Shown: positions 15,074 through 24,399, counted from the first letter of the stretch. The stretch: 24,825 nt of DNA from Actinomycetota bacterium (GCA_009702945.1 WLGZ01000001.1:1-24825); one strand, 5' to 3'. Numbers and translations: made by a program. Notes: generated by a model from the sequence alone, not told the origin.

Positions 15074-15988
15074 TTAATCCGCTTCGGGTGCAACGTCATT
15101 GTTGTCAGGAATCGCGCCTTCGTCCGCGACGCCCACAGGAGCTGCAGTAAACCCAGATTTAGCAATGATTTCCGAAGCCTGGGTAACCTGATCACTGGTA
15201 CTTAAGGCAATTACAGTCGGGCCTGCCCCGCTGATGCAGGCAGCAATTTGTGCCTCACGCAGTTGGGCAACTAGTTCCATAGATTCTGGATAAGCCTGGG
15301 CGCGAAATGGTTGATGCAACTTATCTTCAGTTGCTTCCAACAAGAAATCTGGATCACCAATCATGGCAGCAACTAGCAGTGCTGATCTACCGGCATTAAA
15401 TGCTGCATCGACATGAGGGATTGATTCTGGAATTAATCCTCGTGCCTTGTGAGTATCTAACTCAGTCTGCGGGATACCCAGTACTGGGCAAACATCTGGA
15501 TGAACATTCATTGAAACTGAATTTGCTTTGCCATCATCTTCCAGCCAAGCAATAGTCATGGCGCCTAGTAAGCAAGCAGCAACATTGTCTGGATGTCCTT
15601 CGATGGTATTAGCCATCTGCAACAATTCGTCTTCGCTAGCACGTGCATAAGTTAACTCGCTAGCCAGAACTAGACCGGCAACAATTGCCGCGGCACTCGA
15701 CCCCAGGCCTCGACCTTGCGGAATTGCGTTCTTGCATTCAACATGCAGCCCGGTGACATCCGTGCCGAATGCTTTGCAGGCATCAATGATTGTTTTGGCA
15801 ATCAAGTGAGTGCCATCAGTTGGAAGTTTGCCAGCACCTTGGCCCGTTACTTCAACAGTGATCTTGTTGTCGTCAGTAAATTGCGCAGTGACAAAGTCGC
15901 GAATCTCAAGAGCTAATCCAAGGGCGTCATAACCAGGTCCAAGATTGGCGCTGGTTGCCGGAACTGAAACCGAAACTATGCGTGACAT
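15074..15988 (-). CDS. thrB: Homoserine kinase
   Basis: GHMP-family kinase that phosphorylates L-homoserine to O-phosphohomoserine using ATP, the penultimate step to threonine; 304 residues, cytosolic. Motif 1 is PATSANLGPGYDALGLAL (10-27), the ATP-binding motif 2 is GRGLGSSAAA (92-101), and motif 3 is CISGAGPTVIAL near the C-terminus. Its ATG shares one base with the TAA stop of thrC (TAATG), so the two are coupled. No terminator-like hairpin is seen in the 160 nt between it and rho. Confidence 0.97.
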   Translation of the reverse strand: MSRIVSVSVPATSANLGPGYDALGLALEIRDFVTAQFTDDNKITVEVTGQGAGKLPTDGTHLIAKTIIDACKAFGTDVTGLHVECKNAIPQGRGLGSSAAAIVAGLVLASELTYARASEDELLQMANTIEGHPDNVAACLLGAMTIAWLEDDGKANSVSMNVHPDVCPVLGIPQTELDTHKARGLIPESIPHVDAAFNAGRSALLVAAMIGDPDFLLEATEDKLHQPFRAQAYPESMELVAQLREAQIAACISGAGPTVIALSTSDQVTQASEIIAKSGFTAAPVGVADEGAIPDNNDVAPEAD

Positions 15989-17046
15989 TAGGCAAGACCT
16001 AAGGCTGCTGCGGCGGCTTTTACGTCAACTGGAACCACGACTGGATCCTTGGCACTTTCCAATGCCCACTGGGTATCTTTCAAACCATTACCTGTAACTG
16101 TGCAAACGATTGTTGATCCCGCATCAACTAATCCACGTTGAGCCTGCTGGATCAAACCTGCTACTGATGCCGCACTTGATGGCTCAACAAAGAATCCTTC
16201 TTTATCTGCCAGTACTCGATAAGCAGCCAAAATTTGATCATCAGTAACCGCGTCAATTAGGCCACCGGAGTCATCACGTGCTTCAACTGCCAAATCCCAT
16301 GACGCTGGCTTACCAATTCGAATTGCAGTTGCAATTGTTTCTGGCTTTTCGATTGGATGACCTGCAACAAACGGCGCTGCGCCTGCCGCCTGGAACCCCC
16401 ACATGACTGGACGTTGCGTTGAAACTTTGTCGTGGTAGTACTCGGTAAAGCCCATCCAATAGGCAGAGATGTTTCCAGCATTGCCAACTGGCAGGCAGTG
16501 AATATCTGGGGCATCGCCAAGGGCATCAACAATTTCAAAGGCGGCAGTTTTTTGGCCTTGTAGTCGAGTTGGGTTAACTGAGTTAACAAGCGCAATCGGA
16601 TAGTTCTCGGCTAAGTCACGTGCAATGTCCAAGCAATCATCGAAGTTGCCATCAACCTGCAAAATAGTTGCGCCATGAATTACGGCTTGAGCTAATTTGC
16701 CCATGGCAATCTTGCCTTGCGGAACTAGAACCGCACTTTTCATTCCGGCTTTAGTTGCATATGCCGCTGCTGAGGCGCTGGTGTTTCCAGTTGATGCGCA
16801 AACCACAGCTTTGGCGCCATTGCGCGCCGCATCAGTAATTGCCATTGTCATGCCGCGATCTTTAAACGAACCGGTTGGGTTCATGCCTTCGACTTTTAGG
16901 TAAACCTTGGCGCCCGTTAGTTCGGAAAGAGTGCATGCATAAACAAGTGGAGTTCCACCTTCACCCAAAGAAATAACGATGTCATTTGGGGCGATCGGTA
17001 ATCTGTCACGATATTCCTCAATGACACCGCGCCAAATATGGGCCAT
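15988..17046 (-). CDS. thrC: Threonine synthase
   Basis: PLP-dependent beta-family enzyme that converts O-phosphohomoserine to L-threonine; 352 residues, the short actinobacterial form. The Schiff-base lysine is K62 in GSFKDRGM. ASTGNTSASAAAYA binds substrate (about 84-97), and a glycine-rich PLP-phosphate loop occurs in LPVGNAGNISAYW. It starts 2 nt after the hom stop and overlaps thrB by one base, so hom, thrC and thrB form one transcription unit. Confidence 0.97.
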   Translation of the reverse strand: MAHIWRGVIEEYRDRLPIAPNDIVISLGEGGTPLVYACTLSELTGAKVYLKVEGMNPTGSFKDRGMTMAITDAARNGAKAVVCASTGNTSASAAAYATKAGMKSAVLVPQGKIAMGKLAQAVIHGATILQVDGNFDDCLDIARDLAENYPIALVNSVNPTRLQGQKTAAFEIVDALGDAPDIHCLPVGNAGNISAYWMGFTEYYHDKVSTQRPVMWGFQAAGAAPFVAGHPIEKPETIATAIRIGKPASWDLAVEARDDSGGLIDAVTDDQILAAYRVLADKEGFFVEPSSAASVAGLIQQAQRGLVDAGSTIVCTVTGNGLKDTQWALESAKDPVVVPVDVKAAAAALGLA

Positions 17047-17048
17047 AA

Positions 17049-18338
17049 CTATGCGCCCGCACCTTCAACACGCATAACACCTAGAACTTCGCGAACTGCA
17101 GTCATACTTTCTAAGGCTTCAACAGTTGCCCGCAAGCGACTCTCTGGTGCTTCGTGAGTTCTGATAATCAAACTCGCGGCATCGCCTTCACCGTCTTGGC
17201 GAACTGCCTGGATTGAAACATCATGCTTGGCGAATTCATTCGAAATTGCAGCCAGCACGCCTGATTCATCCGAAACCTTGAGATTCAAATAGTAGGAAGT
17301 CTTAGCCTCGCCAATTGAACGCACTTCAAGGTCTGCGTAAATACTTTGCGCCGGACCAACTGAACCGGTGATTCGGTGGCGAGCAGCGGCCACAACGTCA
17401 CCGACGACGGAGCTGGCTGTTGGTGCGCCACCGGCGCCACGACCGTAGAACATAACTTGACCGGCAGCATCAGCTTCCACGAATACGGCATTGAATGCAT
17501 CGCGAACACTTGCCAATGGATGCGTTACCGGAATCATTGCTGGATGAACGCGAACGATTACACCCTTGTCATCGTCAGTTAGTTCTGCGATAGCAAGCAA
17601 CTTAATTACATAGCCAAGTGACTTAGCTGCTGCGATGTCATCGGCAGTAACTTTTGTCATGCCTTCGCGGTAAACATCATCTGAAGTCACGTTGGTGTGG
17701 AATGCCAGGCCAGCAAGAATTGCAGCTTTAGCCGCGCTGTCGAAACCTTCAACATCTGCAGTTGGATCGGCTTCGGCGTAACCCAAGTCTTGAGCTTCTT
17801 TTAGTACAACTGAATAGTCAGCGCCATCGTTATACATTTTCGACAAAATGAAGTTTGTAGTGCCATTAACGATTCCAAGAATCTTTGTAACTTTGTCGCC
17901 AGCTAAAGATTCACGTAATGGGCGAAGCAATGGAATCGCGCCAGCTACAGCTGCTTCGTAGTAAAGATCAACGCCAGCTTCTTCTGCCAATTTATGAAGG
18001 TGAGCGCCGTGGGCGGCAAGTAAAGCTTTGTTTGCAGTAACAATGGATGAACCATTTGCGATTGCAGATTCAATTAATGTTTTAGCAGGTTCAATTCCAC
18101 CGATAACTTCGATCACAATGTCTGCGCCGGATGCCGCAAGCCCTGCAGCATCTTCGGTAAGAAGTTTGGAATCAACACCTGGGCGTGGTTTCGAGGCATC
18201 ACGAACTGCGATTCCAGTTAATTTGAGTTCCCGACCAATTCGGGCCGTTAAATCGTCAGCGCTTTCGGAGATAAGTTGGGCAACCGATGCGCCCACAGTT
18301 CCGCCACCAAGTAATGCAACAGTTAGCGGGGAACTCAT
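17049..18338 (-). CDS. hom: Homoserine dehydrogenase with ACT domain
   Basis: Reduces aspartate semialdehyde to homoserine with NAD(P)H, the branch point to threonine and methionine; 429 residues. The N-terminal Rossmann loop is LLGGGTVGAS (9-18). The catalytic region includes VNGTTNFILSKMY and the signature AEADPTADVEGFDSAAKAAI. A C-terminal ACT domain (about 345-420) suggests feedback control by threonine, as in Corynebacterium Hom. Start chosen at ATG 18338, which has AAGGAG at 6 nt; the upstream start 18368 would add ten unsupported residues. It heads the hom-thrC-thrB unit and diverges from the plus-strand membrane-protein gene across 182 nt. Confidence 0.97.
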   Translation of the reverse strand: MSSPLTVALLGGGTVGASVAQLISESADDLTARIGRELKLTGIAVRDASKPRPGVDSKLLTEDAAGLAASGADIVIEVIGGIEPAKTLIESAIANGSSIVTANKALLAAHGAHLHKLAEEAGVDLYYEAAVAGAIPLLRPLRESLAGDKVTKILGIVNGTTNFILSKMYNDGADYSVVLKEAQDLGYAEADPTADVEGFDSAAKAAILAGLAFHTNVTSDDVYREGMTKVTADDIAAAKSLGYVIKLLAIAELTDDDKGVIVRVHPAMIPVTHPLASVRDAFNAVFVEADAAGQVMFYGRGAGGAPTASSVVGDVVAAARHRITGSVGPAQSIYADLEVRSIGEAKTSYYLNLKVSDESGVLAAISNEFAKHDVSIQAVRQDGEGDAASLIIRTHEAPESRLRATVEALESMTAVREVLGVMRVEGAGA

Positions 18339-18387
18339 GTTTTTCTCCTTATTTACTTCTGGTATCAATTGCTGTTATTAATACTGT

Positions 18388-18440
18388 GCAGAAACCAAGA
18401 AAATCCCGTACTCCTGCGTGCTCTAAGTCTGGCAGAAACC
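18388..18440 (-). promoter_or_regulatory. Direct repeats upstream of hom
   Basis: GGTTTCTGC occurs twice on the minus strand (18440-18432 and 18396-18388), 44 nt apart, near four helical turns, in the divergent gap between hom and the membrane-protein gene. A regulator site is possible. No convincing promoter hexamers for either gene could be fixed in this gap. Confidence 0.25.
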
Positions 18441-18520
18441 CTTGAAACAAGCCAAAAGAAGCAGTTAAGGGCGCATAATCGAATAGGGTTTAGTCAAGAA
18501 TTCGAAAAACGGGGTAATAA

Positions 18521-19567
18521 ATGAGAAATACAAAGTCTTTACGAGTGCTGTCCAAAGTCCTAATAGTTCTGGGCACTTTTGCCCTAACTCTCGGAGCTTT
18601 TGCTGGAATCGTAAACAATAATCTGCTCAATGGTCCGAAGTTAGCTGACCATATTGAGAGCATTCGCCAGGACCCGGCCGTAATCGCCAAAATGAGTGTC
18701 CAGTTGACTGATGTGTTAATCGAGAAGGCGCCAAATGCCGCCCCGTTTCGCCCGGTCATCGAGAATGCTGCTGCCAAGATTCTTTCTAGCGATGCCCTCT
18801 CCGAACCAATTCGTGGCGCTGCCGTTCAATTGCGTGATGCATTTGTAAAGGGTCAAGCGCTAAAACTTGAATTTACTGAGACAGCAAACGTTGCAATTGA
18901 AAAAGTAAACATGTTTGCGCCGCAACTTGGGATCGAACCGATTGCTGCGTTAAGTCTTGAGCCACCAGCTGGCAGCATTTTGGCAACTATTAATACGCTG
19001 CAAAAGGTATTGAAGATTTCTGACACGTTATCTATGGCCTTGCCGATTGCAGCCGCAGTTATGTTCATTGCAGTTATCTTGCTTGCACCATATCGTCGTC
19101 AAGGTGCGCAGCGAGTTGCTAAGTCAGTAATGATTTCAGGTGGCATCCTTGCCGGAATCAGTGGTGCGATTTGGATTGCAACGAACATCTTCGGTCGCGA
19201 TCCTGATATCGGAATCTACCTAATTGCTTCATGGAATCAATTTGATGCTGCTTTCTGGATCCCAGCTGCGATCTTGATCGTGGCGGGTGGCATGGCTTAC
19301 ACCTTGCTAGGCGGAGTTTTACCTGACGTTGATGTACCAAGCGAAGTTGCGAAAACTTGGAAAAAGATTTGGGCACGACCAGCAAATGTTTGGATTTCAT
19401 TTGCTCGGGCCATCATTTTCGTAGCGCTAGGTGCGTTCATAGTAATGAATACTCAAGTTGCGTTGCGTGGCTTGCTGTTCATAGCTTCGGCATTAATGAT
19501 TGCAACTGCAATTTTCGAATTCAATCGACTACTAGTTAGGTCGATTGAAAAAGAAAAGGCTAGTTAA
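18521..19567 (+). CDS. Polytopic membrane protein with extracytoplasmic domain, unknown function
   Basis: A 348-residue protein I do not recognise. Membrane helix 1 is at about 10-31. A soluble domain of about 135 residues (32-168), predicted mostly helical and probably outside the membrane, follows. Then come five further hydrophobic segments at about 170-189, 203-223, 243-264, 289-311 and 314-335, with a short charged tail. The shape, one anchor then helical domain then a membrane bundle, recurs in uncharacterised actinobacterial proteins. It is on the opposite strand to all its neighbours and splits the usual lysA-hom junction. Its stop codon overlaps the end of lysA by 8 nt. The ATG has only a weak G-rich SD (GGGG) ahead. 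Confidence 0.8.
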   Translation: MRNTKSLRVLSKVLIVLGTFALTLGAFAGIVNNNLLNGPKLADHIESIRQDPAVIAKMSVQLTDVLIEKAPNAAPFRPVIENAAAKILSSDALSEPIRGAAVQLRDAFVKGQALKLEFTETANVAIEKVNMFAPQLGIEPIAALSLEPPAGSILATINTLQKVLKISDTLSMALPIAAAVMFIAVILLAPYRRQGAQRVAKSVMISGGILAGISGAIWIATNIFGRDPDIGIYLIASWNQFDAAFWIPAAILIVAGGMAYTLLGGVLPDVDVPSEVAKTWKKIWARPANVWISFARAIIFVALGAFIVMNTQVALRGLLFIASALMIATAIFEFNRLLVRSIEKEKAS

Positions 19568-20900
19568 CTCCAGCATCGAAGATCATTAAATCTTCGATTG
19601 TTTCTCTGCGCAGAAGTACTTGGGATTTACCAGCGGCAACACTTACGGCTGCTGGGCGTGGGATGTGGTTGTAATTGCTTGCCATCGATCGGCAATAAGC
19701 CCCAGTAGCTGCAACGGCAATCAAGTCCCCTGGTCGAGTGTCAGCTGGTAATTCAATGTCGCGGACAACGATGTCACCGCTTTCGCAATGCTTGCCAACA
19801 ACACGAGATAAAACCTTTTTGGCATCGGAATCACGATTTGCAATAACAGCGGTGTACTCAGCGTCATAAAGAGCAGTTCGAATGTTGTCGCTCATGCCAC
19901 CATCTACAGAAATGTAATGGCGAGTAGTTCCACTATCTAATTCAACAGGCTTAACGGTTCCAACTTCATAAAGCGTGATGCCAGGATTGCCAATAATTGC
20001 GCGGCCTGGTTCAACGCTGATTTTTGGAACTGAAATCTTTACTCGAGCACATTCCGTGCGAACGATGTCCAAAATTGATTTAGCCATTGCAGTGACATTA
20101 AGCGGGTCATCACCATCTACATATGCAATGCCCATGCCGCCACCAACATCTAGTTCGCTAACTGAAATACCATGGCGCTCTTTGATTTGAACTGCGAAGT
20201 CGACAACTCGATGAGTGGCTAATTCAAAACCTGTGGCATCGAATATTTGAGATCCAATGTGCGAGTGAAGTCCGGCTAGTGATAGTGCATCACATTCCAA
20301 AACGTTGTCTACTGCAGCCATTGCCATTCCAGAGGCAGTTGAGAGTCCAAACTTTTGATCTTCATGAGCTGTTGAGATCGCTTCGTGAGTATGGGCCTCA
20401 ACACCAACAGTTAGGCGTAGTAAAACCTGCTGAACGATTCCAGCCGAGGCGGCAACTGCATTTAAGCGTTCAATTTCAATCAAGCTGTCAATGACTACTC
20501 GGCCAACGCCAACTTCAACGGCTCGCTCTAAGTCCTTAACGCTCTTGTTGTTGCCGTGCATAACTATCTGTGTTGGGTCAATGCCAGCGCGAAGTGCAAC
20601 TTCTAATTCCCCAGCACTTGCGACATCAATTCCAAGGCCTTCTTGATTTACCCACTGGGCAACTTTTGTTGTTATGAAAGCCTTGCCGGCATAGTGAACG
20701 CTGGTTTCGATATCTGAAACAGTAAATGCAGCCAAATAGTCTCGGGCACGTTTACGAACATCTGCTTCGTCAAAAATATAAAGCGGAGTTCCATATTGTT
20801 TTGCCAGTTCAGTAACCGCTACATTACCGATTGAGATTTCTCCCTGGCTATTTCGGGTCGCAGATGCGGGCCATATCAATGGGTTTAAATCCGAAGCCAT
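19560..20900 (-). CDS. lysA: Diaminopimelate decarboxylase
   Basis: PLP-dependent fold-III decarboxylase making L-lysine from meso-diaminopimelate; 446 residues. The Schiff-base lysine is K73 in HYAGKAF. Other family marks are HSHIGSQIFD, ELDVGGGMGIAY, the PLP-phosphate-binding EPGRAIIGNPG, and CESGD, which supplies the active-site cysteine from the partner subunit. It starts 2 nt after the argS stop with an AGGA-type SD inside the end of argS, so argS-lysA are co-translated. Its 3' end overlaps the convergent membrane-protein gene. Confidence 0.97.
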   Translation of the reverse strand: MASDLNPLIWPASATRNSQGEISIGNVAVTELAKQYGTPLYIFDEADVRKRARDYLAAFTVSDIETSVHYAGKAFITTKVAQWVNQEGLGIDVASAGELEVALRAGIDPTQIVMHGNNKSVKDLERAVEVGVGRVVIDSLIEIERLNAVAASAGIVQQVLLRLTVGVEAHTHEAISTAHEDQKFGLSTASGMAMAAVDNVLECDALSLAGLHSHIGSQIFDATGFELATHRVVDFAVQIKERHGISVSELDVGGGMGIAYVDGDDPLNVTAMAKSILDIVRTECARVKISVPKISVEPGRAIIGNPGITLYEVGTVKPVELDSGTTRHYISVDGGMSDNIRTALYDAEYTAVIANRDSDAKKVLSRVVGKHCESGDIVVRDIELPADTRPGDLIAVAATGAYCRSMASNYNHIPRPAAVSVAAGKSQVLLRRETIEDLMIFDAGVN

Positions 20901-20902
20901 GG

Positions 20903-22588
20903 TTACATCCTGTCGGGTGCGCTAACACCCAGCAATTCAAGACCATTGAAAATCACTTGACGCGTTGCAGCGCATAGCCAAAGCCTTGCAATGTTTAGCT
21001 CAGTAACTGGTTCTTCACCTTGCGGCAAAACTCGGCAAGCAGCATAGAACGAGTGGTAACTCGTGGCTACTTCTTCGATGTATCGCGCAATTCGATGTGG
21101 CTCACGAAGTTCGGCTGCTGATGCAACTACGCGTGGGTAGTCAGCAAGTAGTCCAAGCAGAGCACCCTCACGATCATCCGTTAATTGCGATGGATCAAAT
21201 GTTGCCGGATCCCAATCTGAAGTATTCGCCGGGATCAATCCAAGTTCAGCAGCATTTCTAACAACCGATGCAATTCGGGCGTGTGCGTATTGCACGTAAT
21301 AAACCGGATTGTCGTTTGTACTGGACACCAATAGATCAAGATCCAGAACCAACGGAGATTCCACTGGATATCGAATCAATGAATAACGCGCAGCATCCAC
21401 ACCAACTTCATCTACAAGATCTTCAAGTGTGATGATATTGCCAGCGCGTTTTGAAAGTCGAACTTCTTCGCCATTCTTGAGCATCTTTACCATTTGCCCA
21501 ATCAGGAGCTGAATATTTACATCTGGATTATCTCCAGCACAAGCTGCAACTGCGCGAAGTCGGTTCACATACCCATGGTGGTCGGCACCCAATAAATAGA
21601 TACATAGGTCGTAACCTCGATTGCGCTTATCTACATAATAGGCAGTATCGGATGCGAAGTAAGTTAATGCGCCATCAGCCTTGATTAGGACACGATCTTT
21701 ATCATCATCGAAATCACTGGTTCGAAGCCAAGTTGCGCCTTCTTCGACAAACATATGTCCCTGAGACTTTAGCTTCTCAAACCCGCGATTTACCGCGCCT
21801 GAAGTGTGAAGTGATTTTTCAGAAGTCCAAACATCAAAATGAGTATTGAAGTTATCTAGAACTCGCTTTTGATCCGCAAGCTGTAATGCATAGGCAGCAT
21901 CGCGAAACGCTTCGCTGCGCTGCGGTTCTGGTAATTCTGAAATTCCTGGATTTTGCGAAACCACTTGCTTAGCAAGCTCTGGAATGTAGGCGCCGTGATA
22001 ACCATCTTCTGGAATTGCTTCGCCTAATGCAGCAGCCTTTACCGAATTTCCAAATTTATCCATTTGAACGCCAAGGTCGTTAATGTAAAACTCGCGCGCA
22101 GATTCTGCGCCTTCAGCTTCAAGAACGCGGGCTATCGCATCACCGACTGCAGCCCAACGAGTATGACCTAAGTGGAGTGGCCCAGTTGGGTTCGCAGAAA
22201 TGAATTCCACATTGATCTTTTTGCCCACTAGCTGAGTGCCACGGCCAAAACTATTTCCTTTAGCAATGATGTCGCGCGCTAATTCGCCTTGACTTGCAGC
22301 ATCCAGCCGAATGTTTATAAATCCTGGGCCAGCAATTTCAACACCTTCAACTCCCGGAAGTTCTTGAAGGATTAGTTGCAGAATTTCTGCTGCTGCACGC
22401 GGATTTAACCCAGCTTTTTTACCCACTTGCATTGCGACATTGGTTGCCCAATCGCCATGATCCAAATTTTTTGGCCGTTCCACCACAATTTCAGCAGGGA
22501 TGTCCTCAGCAGATAAATTCAATTGACCGCTGGAAATTGCACTAAGCAAGGCGGCCCTAATGTGGCCAGCTAATTCCTGTGGGGTCAT
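20903..22588 (-). CDS. argS: Arginyl-tRNA synthetase
   Basis: Class I aminoacyl-tRNA synthetase that charges tRNA-Arg; 561 residues. The N-terminal Add-1 domain (about 1-95) is followed by the catalytic core. The HIGH signature reads HLGH (139-142) in FISANPTGPLHLGH. The second motif reads RLSKR (377-381) in place of KMSKS, a common ArgRS variant. A DALR anticodon domain fills the C-terminus (about 440-561), ending in the typical GLELLGVSAPDRM. There is no SD; a TAGTCT box 8 nt upstream suggests a leaderless mRNA. It heads the argS-lysA unit. Confidence 0.97.
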   Translation of the reverse strand: MTPQELAGHIRAALLSAISSGQLNLSAEDIPAEIVVERPKNLDHGDWATNVAMQVGKKAGLNPRAAAEILQLILQELPGVEGVEIAGPGFINIRLDAASQGELARDIIAKGNSFGRGTQLVGKKINVEFISANPTGPLHLGHTRWAAVGDAIARVLEAEGAESAREFYINDLGVQMDKFGNSVKAAALGEAIPEDGYHGAYIPELAKQVVSQNPGISELPEPQRSEAFRDAAYALQLADQKRVLDNFNTHFDVWTSEKSLHTSGAVNRGFEKLKSQGHMFVEEGATWLRTSDFDDDKDRVLIKADGALTYFASDTAYYVDKRNRGYDLCIYLLGADHHGYVNRLRAVAACAGDNPDVNIQLLIGQMVKMLKNGEEVRLSKRAGNIITLEDLVDEVGVDAARYSLIRYPVESPLVLDLDLLVSSTNDNPVYYVQYAHARIASVVRNAAELGLIPANTSDWDPATFDPSQLTDDREGALLGLLADYPRVVASAAELREPHRIARYIEEVATSYHSFYAACRVLPQGEEPVTELNIARLWLCAATRQVIFNGLELLGVSAPDRM

Positions 22589-22596
22589 ACAAAGTA

Positions 22597-22602
22597 AGAC
22601 TA
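22597..22602 (-). promoter_or_regulatory. Putative -10 box (TAGTCT) of argS, leaderless
   Basis: TAGTCT is followed by 8 nt and then the ATG at 22588. The surrounding GCTAGTCTTA is identical to the rho promoter. No SD lies in the gap. A clear -35 was not found. Confidence 0.45.
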
Positions 22603-22645
22603 GCGAAAGCCTTGCAAATTAAGGAAATCCCCCACCAATGAATGG

Positions 22646-23293
22646 CTAAGGTTTCTTGATGACCTGACTCACAACAGATACCGAATTCTCGCGATGAGCC
22701 GCCTGAAGCGCAATGGATTTTTCCACGTCTCTGGCCTTAAGGGCTGCCACCATAGTCCGGTGTTCTTGATTCATGTGGGCAAGATTTGCAGGTGCTGCGA
22801 AGTAAACCCCGCGGTAGGCATCAGTTGCATCCCACTGGTTCTTAATGAGTCTGACCAGCCGAGGCATGTTACTCGCTTCAAATAATGCGAAATGGAATCT
22901 GCGGTTTGCTGCAGTAACAGCTGATACGTCTTGTGACTTAGCCGCTGCTTCCACATCATTCAAGATGTCATCGAGGTACTCAATGTCCTCGTCGGTCAGT
23001 AGCGGAACGCCAACTCGAATTGCTTCATCTTCTAGCAAGGAGCGAATTCGATAAACCTCTACTAAATCTTCAACACTCAAGTCAGCGACAAAGTATCCGC
23101 GGTGTGGGTGATATGTGACTTGACCTTCACCTTCGAGAACTTTAAGAGCTTCCCGTAATGGAACTCGACTCACTCCAAGGCTGGCAGCTAATGAATCTTG
23201 AACAACTTGCTGACCAGGTTCAAGTTGCCCAGATGCAATTAGGACTCGAAGTTCGCGAAGCACACCTTCTTGGGCGGTTACGTTCTCGCTCAT
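22646..23293 (-). CDS. GntR-family regulator, FCD (FadR) subfamily
   Basis: DNA-binding regulator of 215 residues. The winged helix-turn-helix (about 8-70) includes SLAASLGVSRVPLREAL, the recognition helix segment of GntR proteins. The FCD effector domain (about 77-203) carries probable metal or carboxylate ligands in AANRRFHFALFEA, EHRTMVAAL and AAHRENS. FCD regulators often sense carboxylic or hydroxy acids. Its ATG overlaps the stop of the CoA-transferase gene (ATGA), so they are coupled, and it probably controls its own operon through the palindrome at 24403-24420. The effector is unknown. Confidence 0.93.
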   Translation of the reverse strand: MSENVTAQEGVLRELRVLIASGQLEPGQQVVQDSLAASLGVSRVPLREALKVLEGEGQVTYHPHRGYFVADLSVEDLVEVYRIRSLLEDEAIRVGVPLLTDEDIEYLDDILNDVEAAAKSQDVSAVTAANRRFHFALFEASNMPRLVRLIKNQWDATDAYRGVYFAAPANLAHMNQEHRTMVAALKARDVEKSIALQAAHRENSVSVVSQVIKKP

Positions 23294-24399
23294 GCTTCAT
23301 CCAAACTTGGTGGGGCTACCGCATATCGAACTGGAGTTTGAGAAAACGTAATAGGGTTTGCAACTTGCTTTCGTTCTTCGCCTTCTTGATTAATTGTGAT
23401 GATTGGATTTAGCTCCAAAGATTCAGCCAGTGCGAAGGCTTCGGAGATTGAATTGATTGGCCCACACGGCACTCCAGCATCAGAAAGCAACTTCCACCAA
23501 TAATCAGCGCCATTTCCCAGGAACTGTTTTACCAACAACTCATTTAGTTCGACTCGATTTGCAACTCGATCTGGGTTGGTTACAAATTTTGGATCACTTG
23601 CAATCGCTGGAATTCCCAGTTCTTGGCACAGCTTTGCAAACTGCCCATCGTTACCTACTGCAACGACAATGGGTCGATCTGAAGTTTGATAAACCTCGTA
23701 TGGGCTAATGGATGGGTGAGCATTGCCAAGAATTCCCGGTACAACATCACCAGAAACATAAGAGCTAGCCTGATTGACCATTGCCGATAGCAACGAGGAC
23801 AAAAGGTTAACTTCGATTTGTTGGCCTTCGCCCGTTACATTTCGATGATTCAACGCAGCCAGTAAACCGATGGTGGCATGCATTCCGGTAATAACGTCAA
23901 CAAGTGCAACACCAACTTTGGTTGGTTCGCCTGGCGCAGGGCCCGTAACACTCATCAAGCCACCCATGGCCTGAACCAATAAGTCATAACCTGGCATCGC
24001 TGCACCGACGCCAGAGCCAAATCCAGTAATTGAGCAGTAAATAACTTCTGGCTTTAACTTCTTTACCGCCTCGTAATCCAATCCAAACTTTTCACTATTG
24101 CTTGGTGGGAAGTTATGAATGACAATGTCAGCGCGCTTGATCAGTTCATGGGCTTCAGCTAAACCAGCTGGGTTTGTCATATCTATTGCAACGGATGTCT
24201 TGTTTCGATTTACCGACTCAAAATAAGTGGCCCGTCCAGCTGCGTCATAAGGCGGACCCCAGTGGCGAGTATCGTCACCGACCTCGGGGCGCTCGACTTT
24301 AACAACAGTTGCGCCCATGTCACCAAGCAACATAGTGGCGTATGGGCCAGCCAAAACTCGAGTGAAGTCGGCAACAACGATTCCGTCTAATGGGCCCAT
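23290..24399 (-). CDS. Class III CoA-transferase (CaiB/BaiF, formyl-CoA-transferase family)
   Basis: Moves coenzyme A between organic acids through an aspartyl-CoA thioester; 369 residues. It begins PLDGIVVADFTRVLAGP, the family's N-terminus. The catalytic residue is D168 in VALVDVITGMH, aligning with D169 of Oxalobacter formyl-CoA transferase. WWKLLSDAGVPCGPINS lies near the C-terminus. Start set at ATG 24399, not 24441: it matches the family start and sits 6 nt after a TACAAT box inside a palindrome, and neither start has an SD. It shares ATGA with the FCD regulator gene downstream. Substrates cannot be told; the regulator suggests a small organic acid. Confidence 0.92.
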   Translation of the reverse strand: MGPLDGIVVADFTRVLAGPYATMLLGDMGATVVKVERPEVGDDTRHWGPPYDAAGRATYFESVNRNKTSVAIDMTNPAGLAEAHELIKRADIVIHNFPPSNSEKFGLDYEAVKKLKPEVIYCSITGFGSGVGAAMPGYDLLVQAMGGLMSVTGPAPGEPTKVGVALVDVITGMHATIGLLAALNHRNVTGEGQQIEVNLLSSLLSAMVNQASSYVSGDVVPGILGNAHPSISPYEVYQTSDRPIVVAVGNDGQFAKLCQELGIPAIASDPKFVTNPDRVANRVELNELLVKQFLGNGADYWWKLLSDAGVPCGPINSISEAFALAESLELNPIITINQEGEERKQVANPITFSQTPVRYAVAPPSLDEA

